In this document: positions 24,901 through 36,955 of the stretch, piece by piece
Layout: every line of letters begins with the position of its first letter
How positions within the stretch are numbered: the stretch's first letter is position 1
NCBI GenBank assembly: GCA_963930655.1
Contig: OZ005611.1
Span: forward strand, 18,897,001 to 18,961,000
DNA: 64,000 nucleotides
DNA from: Myrica gale
Lineage: Eukaryota; Streptophyta; Magnoliopsida; Fagales; Myricaceae
Direction: 5' to 3'
Notes under the pieces: generated by a model
The model's database searches: none
What the model saw: the letters and a program-made list of their open reading frames with translations, nothing else
Told to the model about the DNA's origin: nothing
Program-made: the position numbers and the translations under genes

Positions 24901-27900
24901 TTCACATTTTCTGTTCTCAAGACTGACTCACATTGGAATTTAGGTTGCACGTCCAAACAAGCTCCTTCCCCCCCCCCCCCGGTTAATAGAATAACTTAAA
25001 ACAAGTACAATTCTAACCACTGTATGGATTTGAATCTTGGCTGCATAATGATTTGACATTTACAATATGAATTTGCAAATTGGTCTTCTTCAGTAACTGG
25101 AGATGAGCAGAAGTATAATTTGCTAATGTGACCTAGCTCTTACATGAGCTTGGTAACAATTGAGTAGTTTTTTAATATGCAACTGATTTCGGTGTTCAAG
25201 GAGCTGCATTTCTTATAAATATCTGCTGTGGACTACTTAAGTCTTCCACAATTCCTTAGCGGGATTGCTTGATTATTGACCCCAATGGAACAAACCAGAC
25301 ACACAAACATTAATCAGAAGGCATGTAATTAATGGTTGGCTAGAGGTGGCAATCCTTGTTGCTATTGCTCCTAAGCTAGACACACAGAGACTTCTGGACA
25401 GAAGATTGCCTCTTCAAACTTTGCCTCCAAGTATCGTTGATATTTACCAAAAAAGTATCATTGGATTTCTTCAAGAAAAGAATCTAAGAAATTATCATGA
25501 TATCCATTTGAGCAGATGACATTAGTAAGAGGGTAAAGGACATTCCAATTACCACTACTTTTTCACTTGCACTCGTTCACACTGATTCAGTACAATTCGG
25601 TCTTTGTTTTGAAATAGCCATTAACTTAATGCTATGCATGGCCTTGACGAAGTAGTGATAGTTGATCTAGTAGAATCTGAAGAGGATTTTGTCGTCCTCT
25701 AATCTTTTTGGATCGGAATATGATTGTATCCTATACAGATAGCTTATTCCTGATCTTTTGCTTAGTTAGGATACACTCTATTTTGCTTTCGAACTTCATT
25801 CCCTTGTCTTTGTTGGGTTTGTTTAGGAGCATTGAATAAACTTTTAGTGGAGGTAGTTTTGGAGTCAAATGTTTGTGTATGAAATGTAGAACGAGTTTCG
25901 CATATTTTGTCATTAATTCCCTAGGTGCTGATTGCTTCATATATTCCTTTTCCTTCTCTTTTCTTTCTTTTCTATCATCATGATTGGCATAAACATGTCT
26001 TTATATTGAGGCCTCCAGTGTCAAACTGAGGGCCTTATCGCTGCTGCTTCGGGACAGATGCTACTGGTCGACCTGGTTGTCGTTGCTATTGTAATTCAGA
26101 TTCCATTAAGATGTATGTGGGTTAGAGCTAGGGGTGGGTAGCAGTAGTACCAGTAAGAAGCAGATGTCGAACTTGGCATCCGGTTCTGGTCTGGCAATTC
26201 CGGACCCAGAATTCCGGCAAGGGAAATCCAAGCAGTTTGGGTTGGATTTGGGCCCAAACCGCCTGGATCATAGCCCATAATGCCCAGCTGAAGCAGAGTT
26301 GCCCAAAGTAACAAAGGGTGCGTTTGAAGTGTAAAATTTTAACACAATAAAAAATTACATTATAATCTCTCTTCCTATCACATAATTACTTTTCACTATA
26401 ATAAATATTAAAAATCATCTCTCTTCACTTTTTCACCAAATCTAATACCCTAAAATTTTAACCTCCCCAAGATTTTTAACACTCGAGCACAAAATACACA
26501 ATAAACCATGCTTCTCTTGCAGAGAGGAGAAGCTCAACTGTGGAAGTGAGGAAGTGAATGAATTATAATGACCCTGCAAAATTGCCTAGCTATTGTCAGA
26601 ATGGTTTTTCTTTTGCGATTTCAAAGGATGCTAAATTATAACAATGGCACCTAAAAACGGAAAAACATACAGAAAAAGAAATTAGAAGAGAACTGGAAAC
26701 ATATAAGCTGCAGATTGGGAAGTACAAACCATTTGGTCCTGATTTCCTTTGAAAGGTATCAAAAGCTGACTCCCACCATAGGTAGCACTATCACCAAGCA
26801 ACTTATTTCATTCAGCTGGAAGAAGCTTACATCCAAGTGAATTGCTGCTTCAAATTTTATTGGATCTTAGAGGATCCATAGTATTGAGAGGTCGGCAGAG
26901 AGATGAGAGAGAGGCGGCACGAGGAGAAGAGAGAGACAGAGAGCACAGAGATTCGACTGTGGAGAGAGAGCAAAGATAATTCAAGAGTGAGATCGTGAGG
27001 GGGGGGGAGACTCGGGAAGTTAAAAAAAATTGCGGAACCGGAAATTTGTGCGTTTCGACGGAATTACCGGTTCCACCAATACTGCCTACCAGGTCCGGCT
27101 CCGGTTCCCGGCGGGAGCTGGTGGCCAGATTCGGAAGCCAGTACTGGCCCACCCCTAGTTAGAGCAAAAAATGATACTAGAAGACATGTTCGTTTTCACA
27201 ATTTTTTCAGGATTCTAAGTATATTCACAAATCTACCACCGAACATATTCAGAATTCAAACACAAACACCAATACATTTTACACAATCCCCAACAATTTT
27301 TTAATTTTTTATTCAACATAAATTTTCTCTCTATATTTTTTCACATAACTCCAATACTTTTTTATTAAACAATTACATCAAATCATTTCTCTCTCCACTT
27401 TACACAAACACCAATAAAACACTATTCAACATAAAAATTCACAACTTCTCTAAAATCCTACATTTTTACTCAAAACGAACATAACCCTAGGTTACTGCCA
27501 AATCCTACCCGTTTAGAGCATGAAAATGGACTCTCAATGAGGCCTCTAGTGCCTTGCTCTTTTGTTGCCTGTTGCATCATGTAAACCCTTGTCTTGCATA
27601 ATAGTGAAGCTTTAGCTTTCCATAGGAGGTTAAATGTTTGTTCTGTTGCCTGGAACTTGAACATAATTTTAGATAGTGGATGCGGACCAGTCTGTTTAGA
27701 AACCTTATTCCCGGACAGCTGATTAGTTATCAGGTGACTTTGAACCTTAATGAAGTAATTTACTTAACAGTGCCTATGACTTACAGGAATCTTTGCTTGC
27801 CTTAAGTAAGGTTAGAGAAGAGGTTGATTTGGAGAAAGGTCAACTGGCATGGGAAAATGCTGATCGTGATAAAGACTTGGAACTATGCGTTAGAGCCAAA

Positions 27901-28020
27901 AACAATGCTTGGGTCATTGCTCGGATTACAAAAGGGAAGGAGATTTATATGGTTCTAGAGAAAGCCGGCGAAACAGTTCTTTATGCCTCTGATGCTCTCG
28001 AGAAGTTCAGCAACAGGTAG
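18901..28020 (+). CDS. CCZ1: Vacuolar fusion protein CCZ1 homologue, 8 coding exons
   Basis: Coding exons: 18901-19082, 19508-19601, 20224-20404, 20647-20756, 22052-22147, 22337-22795, 24289-24444, 27787-28020; phases agree throughout and give 503 residues, the usual plant CCZ1 length. The N-terminal longin-type domain is clear: MGLSSAS, then IKFCIFDLRRGQQEGQELDK, ACEVIEAERHSHVFYEAEPD and KVLKEVHSLFLMFHGSIR. The middle exon (residues 226-378) is a Ser/Gly-rich linker followed by a hydrophobic strand region; the C-terminal part ends TVLYASDALEKFSNR. CCZ1 pairs with MON1 to form the guanine-nucleotide exchange factor for Rab7 (RABG3f in Arabidopsis), driving endosome-to-vacuole traffic. The GTG-led extension before 18901 is not a start. 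Intron 7 (3.3 kb) is enlarged by two mobile elements. Confidence 0.93.
26129..27157. mobile_element. Non-autonomous hAT element in CCZ1 intron 7
   Basis: A 1029-bp element bounded by perfect 8-bp duplications GTTAGAGC (26121-26128, 27158-27165). Terminal repeats are TAGGGGTGGG and CCCACCCCTA. Subterminal regions are rich in GGTTCCGG/CCGGAACC motifs. There is no transposase frame; the centre includes an AT-rich block (26320-26470) beginning GTGCGTTTGAAGTG that may be a further nested MITE, and a GAGAGA-rich stretch (26890-27010). Eight-bp duplications and TA(A/G)GGGTGG ends are typical of hAT elements. Confidence 0.85.
27186..27482. mobile_element. Short AT-rich MITE in CCZ1 intron 7
   Basis: Ends are ATGTTCGTTTT and AAAACGAACAT, a perfect 11-bp inverted pair, enclosing 297 bp of AC/T-rich DNA without a frame. 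The ends resemble those of the element at 29110-29677 (GATGTTTGTTT / AAACGAACATC). Target duplications could not be read. Confidence 0.55.
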
Positions 28021-29109
28021 CCAGTCTTTCTCAGATCCTTCCCTTCGAGACGATTATTCTCAAGTTGACTGTAAACAGAAAAACAAAAAAAAAAGTATGA
28101 ATATGGTGGCCTGGTTTAAATAAAAGAAAAGTCTTGCGCAACCTGTTTTCATCAACATAAATTATCTTGTGGAGCCGAAGTGGATGCATAACATTTTTTC
28201 ACAAAAGAAGAAAAATTTAATAGTTGCAGAGTTCATAGAGCAATTACCAAATTCTTAGGCATAGTTCAGGGATAAGAGATTTCTCGAGTTAAAATTACTC
28301 GTTCTGTCTCTGACCAATACATTCACGACAGGTTGCTACAACCATACCCATTGCAACAGCAGTTACTCTTGATTATGAAATTGGTATGTGTCCAACATAA
28401 TCATCTGTTGATTTTGAATGATGCAGGTATTGCAATGGAGCTTTTTCTTTGGATTAGGGGAAAAGACGACTCGGTTTTGGATACTTACTCTCACACAGTA
28501 AAATCTATCAGTGCATGAACGTGGTCAGCTTTCTCTTATTACCTCCTTTTTCTACCCTCACACGCGGCCACACTTTTGCTGTATAGTATTGTAACACAAA
28601 TGTTTGAAGACGGTAAAGTCAAAGGATTAGTTGTCTGTATTCACTAGTCGGTTTGTGGAAAGTTCTTGAAATTCCCCCCCCCCCCCCCCCACATTTGCAA
28701 GTTTCATGGTATTCTATTGAAACCCGGTATGCCTATGCCGAATTTTATGGGGATAGGACTGGTTCCCCACACTACGAAGCCGAAACAGTGCTCGGCTTCC
28801 ACATTGGATCTGGACCTTATTATTGCAAAAACTTCTTGCAGGATCCCAATAATCGTGTAATTTTTGTCTACTCGTCAAGTAAAGCCTCACTCTTCTCTAA
28901 CGTGTAAAGGATTGGGAGCATATACTGAATCAGTACCATTTGTGATTAATCAATATTGAAGCAAAGGACTACTATCTGGTTGGGCCAAGTCCGTTCGAAG
29001 TTGGTCAGTGTGTTTTCCAGTGAAGCCTGGTTTGTTCCGGTCTAGTGCAAAAAAATAAAAAAATTCATATACAAGGCCTCTTAAAAGTGGCATCTATTAT
29101 AGGATTATT
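28021..29109. other. CCZ1 3' flank
   Basis: Contains the CCZ1 3' UTR and a 16-base C run at about 28675-28690. Short open frames here lack any family resemblance. Confidence 0.4.
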
Positions 29110-29677
29110 AGGGGATGTTTGTTTTGGTAAAATTTTAAGATTTTTAAGTGGAGAATATTTAATTATGTTTGTAAAAAAAAAGTAAGGATGATTTTTAAGG
29201 TGGTTGTTGGTAGATTATTTTTATTTGTATATGAACAATATTTTTTAGTCCTTGTGAAACGATTTTCTGAAAAGAAAAATTGAGTTAAAACAAATTGTTA
29301 AGAGATTTTTTCACATCAACCAGGGGCGCTGCAGATAGACGCTGGAAATGTCGGATTTGGTATTGTGAAATGACCAAATTCTCCCTCAGAGAAATCCTCA
29401 ACATGCTGAGGAAACAATTGGGGCAATTTCGTTTATTCACATGTCTGAGTATTTAATTGACTGACGAGTGGGGGTCATATATTTTTTAAAACCCTGCTTT
29501 ACCCTTCGGTGTAAATGAAATCAACGCATTAACTTATGATAAGTTGGTATTTTTATGAGTATGGCCAGGATAAAATTGAAAAATGAAAAACGGGGATGAT
29601 TAATTTACATGTTCGGTTTGAAAAAATGGAAAGATGAATACAATTTCAGGGTGAATTTAGGAAACGAACATCCCTTA
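29110..29677. mobile_element. hAT-like MITE, 568 bp
   Basis: Begins AGGGGATGTTTGTTT and ends AAACGAACATCCCTTA. Flanks GGATTATT (29102-29109) and GGACTATT (29678-29685) agree at 7 of 8 bases. No reading frame inside; AT-rich. Confidence 0.65.
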
Positions 29678-29685
29678 GGACTATT

Positions 29686-30130
29686 GTTCAATTGGGCCAA
29701 ATTTATTGACCGAGCTAAAATTCGTCTGAACTCGATCAACATGTTTTTTAATTAAGCCTAGTCTGTTCGAGTTCGATACATAAAGATCAGGTGCAATAAA
29801 TTTGTCTCATTACACCAAAAAAAAATCCCTAAGAAGGCCTCTTCAAAGTGGTGTGTACTATGACCTATTATGTACTGCCAAAACTCATGCGAGAGGGGAT
29901 AACAGGAAAAAAAAAACTCATTCTAGAGCCAATAAAGCTATTTAGATTTTTTTTTTTGTCTTTTCTAAATCCAAATAATGGTGCTATTTTATACTATAAA
30001 GTTTTATAGCCTCAATTTTAATTACACATTATACTGTTTCGTTCTATTGTTCTGAATAACAGCCGCGACGCCCCATATTAAAAGTAAAGATAACAATACC
30101 ACCAAGACACTAAGTAAATCCATAGGGGAA

Positions 30131-30173
<43 letters not shown>

Positions 30174-30558
30174 TGAAATATTTTTTAATATTAAGGCCCC
30201 AAAAATATTTTATGCTCAAAGATTATAAGTAACTCCATCTGTGAAATAAATCATTTTTATTTTAACCACTTATAAGTGAGTTTTTAAGTCTTAAATATCT
30301 AGTTTAAATTTTATTTTCTATTATACTAAAAAATAAAAAGGCCCCACTTTAAATTTTGCCTTAAGACTTCAATTTTTATTAAGACCTGTATTCGATTAAT
30401 GTATTCCAGATCGGTTAGGAGATTTGTATAGCCTTTCCAATATTTTCTTTTCTGTAGTGCAGCAATTGAGATTAAAGAATCTAAATCAAATATTTTTTTA
30501 TGTTATTTCTTGCTTTCAATTCCTTTTCTGCGGTATTATTTTCTAGGGAAAAAATATT
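29686..30558. repeat. AT-rich intergenic DNA with (AT)n microsatellite
   Basis: A pure (TA)n run of about 36 bp lies at about 30133-30168, within otherwise featureless AT-rich sequence. Confidence 0.6.
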
Positions 30559-30661
30559 TGGGCTACCGATCTGGGTTCGGGCCAACCAACCCAACAAACA
30601 GGCCTTTGCCATAAAACCTCACCAGCTACCGAGCTAGGGTTTCTCAAGTTCGGCCTATAAA
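30559..30661 (+). promoter_or_regulatory. SmD2/snoRNA promoter: site II, telo-box, TATA box
   Basis: A site II motif TGGGCT (30559-30564), a telo-box CTAGGGTTT (30634-30642, AAACCCTAG on the other strand) and TATAAA (30656-30661) lie in this order. In Arabidopsis and rice the telo-box with site II combination marks ribosomal-protein, ribosome-biogenesis and snoRNA genes. That fits a transcript carrying rRNA-guide snoRNAs. Transcription would start near 30690. Confidence 0.6.
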
Positions 30662-30837
30662 GTGCTCTCTTGACACAACAATTTCATCACTCTCCAAGTG
30701 TCAGATCTTAAAGCCTGATATCTAGGTGTGCTTCTTTTGCTTGCATCTCATTTCTGTTGTTAAGATCTTGGTTTACATGGTATTGGGTTGTATTTACTCA
30801 TTTTTGGGTGCTGTGCTTTTTGTGAGGTTTGTTTTTA

Positions 30838-30927
30838 TGTCCCTGATGATGATTTAAGTTGAAAAACTTTCGTTCTTCTGAATACAATTCATGTGGAATG
30901 CTTATGGAGACCTGAACTGAGGGGACA
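30838..30927 (+). ncRNA. Box C/D snoRNA 1, U59/snR54-like
   Basis: Terminal stem TGTCCC (30838-30843) pairs with GGGACA (30922-30927). C box TGATGATGA follows at 30844-30852 and D box CTGA is at 30917-30920. The D' box CTGA (30878-30881) is preceded by the guide AACTTTCGTTCTT (30865-30877), which is complementary over 13 bases to AAGAACGAAAGTT, a conserved 18S rRNA stretch. The fifth-base rule puts the 2'-O-methyl on an A there, the position guided by human U59 and yeast snR54. The D guide reads TATGGAGACCTGAA; I could not name its target. Confidence 0.85.
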
Positions 30928-31418
30928 TATTCTGTGTTACACACGTTTTACCATTTATATGCGTCATCTAGTTTGCTGGGTCCTTCATTTTTCGTTCTCT
31001 TGATTCACTTTTCTTTTCCAAGTTACATGTGTTCAGTATGGAATTTTCCTTACTTGACTCTTTCCTAGGCTTTATTATATCTATACTATTCGTTATTAGT
31101 TTGTTTTCCTACTTGGTTTTATGTTGAGCCTGTTGGATGGGGTGTTATTTGGGCGTGAAATCTTATGTTTGCTCATCGAGACTAGCGTTTTACTTGGATT
31201 TCTAAAGGATGAAAAGGGTGGAGTCGAAAAGACTATGGTTTAATTATGCTCAGATGAGTTTAGATGGTTTTTATTTCTTTATTTAAAGAAATGAAGTGTC
31301 TGAGATTGAAATTTTGAATTCCTCTTTGTCTTCCTTTGTTTCATGCACGAAGGTGTTTTAAGACCACTTTTCTTGTAGCATGTAGGCAATCAATATTAGA
31401 GATTATAGAGTTTCCATT

Positions 31419-31503
31419 GCCTCTATGAGGATGAAAAGAAAATGACTTTCGTTCTTCCGAGATGTTCCATGCGGAAAATTTTGGAGACCTGAACTGAAGA
31501 GGC
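31419..31503 (+). ncRNA. Box C/D snoRNA 2, paralogue
   Basis: Perfect 6-bp terminal stem GCCTCT (31419-31424) with AGAGGC (31498-31503); D box CTGA at 31494-31497. The C box is degenerate (ATGAGGATGA at 31425-31434) and the D' box reads CCGA. It keeps the same 18S guide ACTTTCGTTCTT (31445-31456) and the same D guide TTGGAGACCTGAA as copies 1 and 3. The weaker C and D' boxes may mean lower activity. Confidence 0.78.
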
Positions 31504-31834
31504 TTCACTAAATAGGTTTTCTCCCCTCTCTTGTATTTTGAACCGGCAGTGTCATGTTTTCTTCCTCTCTGCTTTTTTCGTCAATGGTCATTACTCCCAG
31601 GATTGGTGTCCTGCTTGACAAGAGCATGATAATTTTATGTCTATGAGTTGCTACTACCCTCTGTGTGAGACTTGAAAATTATTTATTATGACCTCAGCCT
31701 TTTATTAAGGATTTTTTGGGCTTTTGGACAAAAAGCTATATAATTATTGTGTATCTGTGCACTTAGACAAGGGGTTTTCTGCCTTTTGATTTTCTTCAGC
31801 TGTATTAGTTTCTTTGGTGTTGGAGATCTTCTTG

Positions 31835-31916
31835 CCTCTTATGATGATGACAATAAAACTTTCGTTCTCCTGAGCTTGTTAATGCTGAAAACCATTGGAG
31901 ACCTGAACTGAAGAGT
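31835..31916 (+). ncRNA. Box C/D snoRNA 3, paralogue
   Basis: C box ATGATGATGA (31841-31850), D' box CTGA (31870-31873), D box CTGA (31908-31911); flanking CTCT/AGAG form the terminal stem. The D' guide is AACTTTCGTTCTC, one base different from copy 1 next to the D' box, and the D guide TTGGAGACCTGAA is unchanged. Spacing from copy 2 is about 330 bp. Confidence 0.83.
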
Positions 31917-32489
31917 ATGTTGAGAAGATCTTTGACGTCTTTCATGTTATTCTAATCTTCAGAGTAGCTGTAATAAGTAGGAATTTAATGTCTCTATTTT
32001 CACGTTTTGGTGCCCCCCCTCTCCCTTCTCTCTTTCTTAAGTACACTTTTAAATGCTCTCTTTGTAGACTCAAATACTATTTTAATCACGATAGAGTCTT
32101 AGAATATGAATGGATTATGGATTATTCAGTATGATCTATACCTCGTTACTATGTTTAGTTGTACACCAAGTTATTCTCATGTTGAGGTGTTTCCATTTCT
32201 GTGACAGTTCAGGTGCACTAAATGTTTTGTGTATGTTAATTTTTCTCATTTCTGAGTTGTGTTTTTACAATTATCTTTCCAAACTAGTAATCTGTGTGGC
32301 TGTATGGGTAGATATTTTTAATTATGTGATTTTGTGAGTTTAGGTAATCCTTGAAAACTTTTTTTTTTGGCTTCACTGATGTTATTACTCTGTTTTAAAA
32401 ATCAATTTTGGTGGATATGATCCTTACCATGTGGTGTATCTTCAGGATTTGGTTGAAGAAAACCTCAGAAAACTCTACTACCTTTCTAG

Positions 32490-33695
32490 ATGAGGTAGTT
32501 ATTTGTTTCTCTCTAATTCCTTTTCTATGAATTCAATTCACGATTTTGGCTGCTATTCCTTGTATTACTGACTGCTCTTGTTTTGTTTTTTGTTTTCATC
32601 TCCTTGTTCTTTTTCCAGCCGGTCAATGGAGGAAGATGTTGTAAGTTATTTTGCTTTTTCAACTTATTGCTCTCATGGTTTCTAAGTGCATCAGTACAAT
32701 TTGTCATCTTTATTTGTCTCCATCTATTCGCCGCATATGCATGTTATTCGTTGCAGTATCTAAATATCATGGTTAAATATACTTTTAACATCAGAAAATC
32801 ATCAGTGTCATGGGAGTAACTTTTTCCTTTGATCTGTTTTGTAAATTGGATATGGATATTGAGATTGTTGGATTCTTGGCATGATGGAAATAATATAAGC
32901 TTGGTAATCAGGAGTTTGGTTTTTCATGCACTAGAGATAATGCCTGGATTTTTGGTGAGACTTGTTTTTTGGGATCCTAATTTCCACATAAGAAAGAGAA
33001 AAGAAAATGAAAGAGATTGTTGCATGCCACCAATCCTTTCCTTATTTGGTCTAATTGGTTGAGCTGCAACGCAAGCCTTTAAGATTGTCGTAGTCGTCTT
33101 CTGTAGGTGTATCTTTTTCTGTGAATTTCATCGAATATTCTCCCGTTTTATTGGGAGACCTGGACACTCATTGTGTACGTATTGATTAAAGACAATTGCT
33201 TCAGGGTGGTAGCAAAAATGAGGAAGAGGAATTTAACACTGGACCGCTTTCTGTTCTAATGATGAGTGTAAAGAACAACACCCAGGTAGTGTTCTTATTT
33301 AGTCTCATGGTTCTTGTTTGCCAGTGTAGTATACATGTTCGAAGGTGTGTAATTGATTTGTTCCCGTCTAAAGGTACTCATTAACTGTCGGAATAACAAA
33401 AAGCTATTAGGTCGTGTCAGAGCCTTTGATCGGCACTGCAACATGGTTCTCGAAAATGTCAGGGAAATGTGGACTGAGGTAAAGTTCCCAATTGGAAAAC
33501 TTCCCCTTTTTTTAGATTAGGTTTATAGCATTGTTTGTAATTTTATCTACAACTAATTATTTGTGTTCTTCCTTATAGGTACCTAAAACTGGAAAAGGTA
33601 AGAAAAAGGCCCAGCCAGTTAACAAGGACAGATTCATCAGCAAGATGTTTCTCCGTGGAGATTCCGTTATCATTGTTCTTAGGAATCCTAAGTGA
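32490..33695 (+). CDS. SmD2: Small nuclear ribonucleoprotein Sm D2, 5 coding exons
   Basis: Coding exons 32490-32494, 32619-32640, 33205-33285, 33374-33478, 33579-33695 join in phase to 109 residues. The start ATGAG lies at the end of an exon beginning near 32446, and the split serine codon is completed at 32619. Sm motif 1 is [20 protein letters not shown] followed by [16 protein letters not shown]; Sm motif 2 is [17 protein letters not shown]. Length and ends (GPLSVL..LRNPK) match SmD2 closely. SmD2 is part of the heptameric Sm ring on U1, U2, U4 and U5 snRNAs in the spliceosome. A non-coding leader of about 1.8 kb (30690-32489) carries three snoRNAs. Confidence 0.95.
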
Positions 33696-35200
33696 GGTTG
33701 ATCGGCAATTGTTGTGTAGACAGTTTTCATGAGTTGTAGAAATAGAGATTTTTGTATGTGTAATGTGCATTCAACGTTGCCATATCTTAGTAGCAACTAC
33801 TGGGTTTAGACGCCCAATCTGGCATGTCTTCAAACTACGGAGGTAAAAGATCTAATATGAAGTTTGTTATATTTGCCTCAGAAATTGGAAAAAGAAGGAA
33901 GCAAAGCGAGTTTATGATGACTCGCATTAATCCTTACAGGAGCTTTTCTCTACTCGTATGGCACTGTTTTGTAAATTCGATGATTCTAGCCACATGCAGA
34001 AGAAATGGGCCAATTATCATTTTGTTCTGTTAGCAGTGTTGGTGCTGCTTCAATTATCTTCCATTTAGAAAAAAAAGATTCCATTATCTTCCAATGCTGA
34101 TTACTCCGCGTGGTTTCCAAATGATGAAGACATATATTGCCAAAAGTATGAGTGAACTCACGGTTACCCGTGTACCGATTCTCCAAGGATCTACAAGTTT
34201 GTGTGTAATTGTCGTGTCTTTCAAATTGATCTTGGGTATCATTGATTGCCTGTGTTTCTCTGTTCCCCGTCTCCCCTCCTGAGTTTGTGTTTGTGTGCGT
34301 GTATCGGGTGTGGTGGGGGTCTTTTCTTTCGGTGCTTAGGGCTCTTTGGGCAGCATTCATTTCCCTCTTAGATTTTAATTACTCTTTAACAAAGTCTTTT
34401 TGAGTTTTATAATTTTTATCAAAGTACTTTTAAAATTTTATTCTCAAAATTAATGGTACACACGGGTAGCTCTAATAATAAAATTGACACGTTATTTAAA
34501 ATCATGTGATTTATAAATTGGCCCGTTGGTTGGGCTGGCAGGACTAGTTTCAACCATGCATGTAAACGAACACAAACTTGGGCTTACAAACTGAGTGAAG
34601 TAGGTGTGAAGCCAAATTGTCTGACCCATTCGGGGAAATACAAAGAAGGATGCAGTATGCAGTAGGCCCTTTTCATGTATCACGATAGGGGATCAGGCGA
34701 AGTCATAAACGTGAAGAAGCAAAATAGAAATTAGATTGTGTCTCGTGGACATGCAGAAAACGAGGGCATACCCATTTTCTCTCTTGTTCCTTTTTTCTCC
34801 ACAGACCAGTAGACTCCTTTCTTGACATTTGAGATACGACATGAATATCCACGTGACACAAGGCATTTATTAAGGATAAATTTTTCCAAAAGTCAAAAAA
34901 GCCGTCTCATGATCTTCCTCCACTGTTTTTGTGTTGTGCTTTCGAAGAGAAGATGCTCATGAGGGCTCACGCTTTAGCTAGATAATCCTCAGATCAACTC
35001 ATAGTTCCGTAGGACCGTATCGGAGGCAAAAGTGACATCTCGATACATAATTCCGAGTGGATCAGACAATAACAAAGTTCAGAGGAACGTAAACTTTAAG
35101 ACCAATCTTTTTTGGGATTTTCTCTTTAAGAAAGGTGGTGTATGACATAAAAAAATTCAACAACTGCTATGTTCGTACAGTTTCTGAAAAGCGGAAGGTG
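33696..35200. other. SmD2 3' UTR and intergenic DNA
   Basis: The 3' UTR follows the SmD2 stop. Beyond about 34000 there is no conserved frame, RNA or repeat with clear ends. Confidence 0.4.
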
Positions 35201-36950
35201 CGCAACATGTGCTAGCTGCGCGTGAGCGTGCGTGAGGCGTCGTATTGGCCCGTCTTCGGGGATTTGAGTATGGAGTCTCTTGCTAGTGTTGGTACTGGTA
35301 GCATGTTTTTAGATCGGATCATTGCTGGCGTTGCCAATGGTTCAATAGTCAAGCAAAGTTGGGCTATTGAGACAGAACTTGAGGTGAATGCGAATGTGGA
35401 GAAGGAGATTGATGGATCACCTAGCAGAAATCGCACTGGGAGAGTGTGAAGTGAGTTGGAAGTAGAGAATCTCAAACTTAAGGAGGAGCTTGCGGCATTG
35501 AAAGGCTCGACCCAAGGAAGGGGGAATAGAGGGCCAAGAGCAAAGGACGGTCAGGTCGGAGTCTATCTAAGCCTTGCTCGAAGTGGAGGGTGAGGAGTGA
35601 TTCGAATGGGCAGCAGAGGACTTCTAACCCCATTCAGTCTAGCTCCAAGAACCCTGTTTTTTCTAAAACCATTGCGACTACCTCGGTTCCTAGTGGCTAT
35701 GCAGTAGGGGGAAAAGATTCGGTGCAAAGGAGGTCTGTTCAAAGGTAAGCAAAGGCACGGTCTAGATTTACTTTTTCAGATTCAAGGGACAAGATGCATA
35801 CACCTCATTTAATGAGGAGAGTTGGCTACTGATTGGCTTGGTCCGATTTGGCTTAGTCGCCGGCTCTTTGTTTTTATTTTCCTTCTTCCTTTTGTGAATG
35901 CTCCAGTCCGCTTCTTCCCCATTATTTTATCCTTTTCATTCTATCCCTGCAGTTTCTCTCCTCCCTGGCCGGCAGATTTCCTCCTCTATTTTATCCTTGA
36001 ATTTCTCATATTCTCTTGAATTTTCTTTTATCTTCTATCCTTCGATTCTTTTATCCTTGAATTTGTTATATTCTCTTCCTCTTTAGTTGCTGCAGATTTC
36101 AAAAAGCGACCCACTGATATAAAATAGAACATAGCACATGGCTTCAGCCACTTCCACATCGATGAGCAGGGTTTTAGAGGATAGAGTATATGTTTTTGCG
36201 GGATGAGGGCTGAACACCGTCACAATTGCAGCTAGTCCGCTACTCTGGATACAAATGCTTAGTTGCTAATTAAATTGTTGTCGCGCTGTTCTTTTCTTCT
36301 AGTGTTTAGTAACTGAACCATACTGGCTGATTTGCACAGATAGATTGTACAGCTATACATGATATTAGTGCTAATAGTTCTCTCTGTTCACCAATTTTGT
36401 ACTCCCTAACTCCTGGAATCAGAATATAAGAATGCCCACCAACATCCAAGTCAAGGGAAATGTGAAGTTGTCATCAAGCTCAGTACTTTTGGGAAGCGAT
36501 TCCACCAGCGTCAAGGCAAAGAGTTACAAAAAAAAAACCATAACCATTTCCCAACTCGCCTTCTAATGAGATCTGGTTAACCTGAAAAAGGGGTGTAAGC
36601 ATCCATCATCTCCTGGACACAGAGAGAGAACCTTGCGAGAAGACCAAAGCAGGTTTCTTGTTTATTGTGATGTTGATAAGCTAGAAAGAGAAAAAATGGC
36701 GAAGAAGAAGCCCTTAGGGAGAAAATGGGGAAGACGAGAGCAATACGCAAAGCAAAAAAGAGGTGGGGATCGGCTTGGTTGAGTCGAAGCCGTTATCTTT
36801 CTCATGTCTCATTAAATGAAGTGTCTAAATATTGTCCATTAGATCTAAGAAATTGAATCTAGATCGTCCCTTTGATAATCTTTGAACATAACTCCTTTGT
36901 ACGGAATCTTTTCCCGTAGAAGTAGGGGCTAATGGGGGAATGAGTTGAGA
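35200..36950 (+). other. Unassigned degraded sequence before the LINE
   Basis: A frame at 35222-35449 (MSVREASYWPVFGDLSMES..) runs, after one stop, into a Lys/Glu-rich helical phrase SELEVENLKLKEELAALKG, then decays. It may be the 5' part of the LINE or another retroelement. A possible second start AAAATGGCGAAGAAGAAGCC is at about 36694. I do not recognise a protein family. Confidence 0.3.
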
Positions 36951-36955
36951 AATTT

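Noticed and set aside
28675-28690. Long C runs at 24970 and 28675 and the G run at 61190 as functional G-quadruplex sites
   Set aside because: Single homopolymer tracts, prone to sequencing length error, with no flanking structure.
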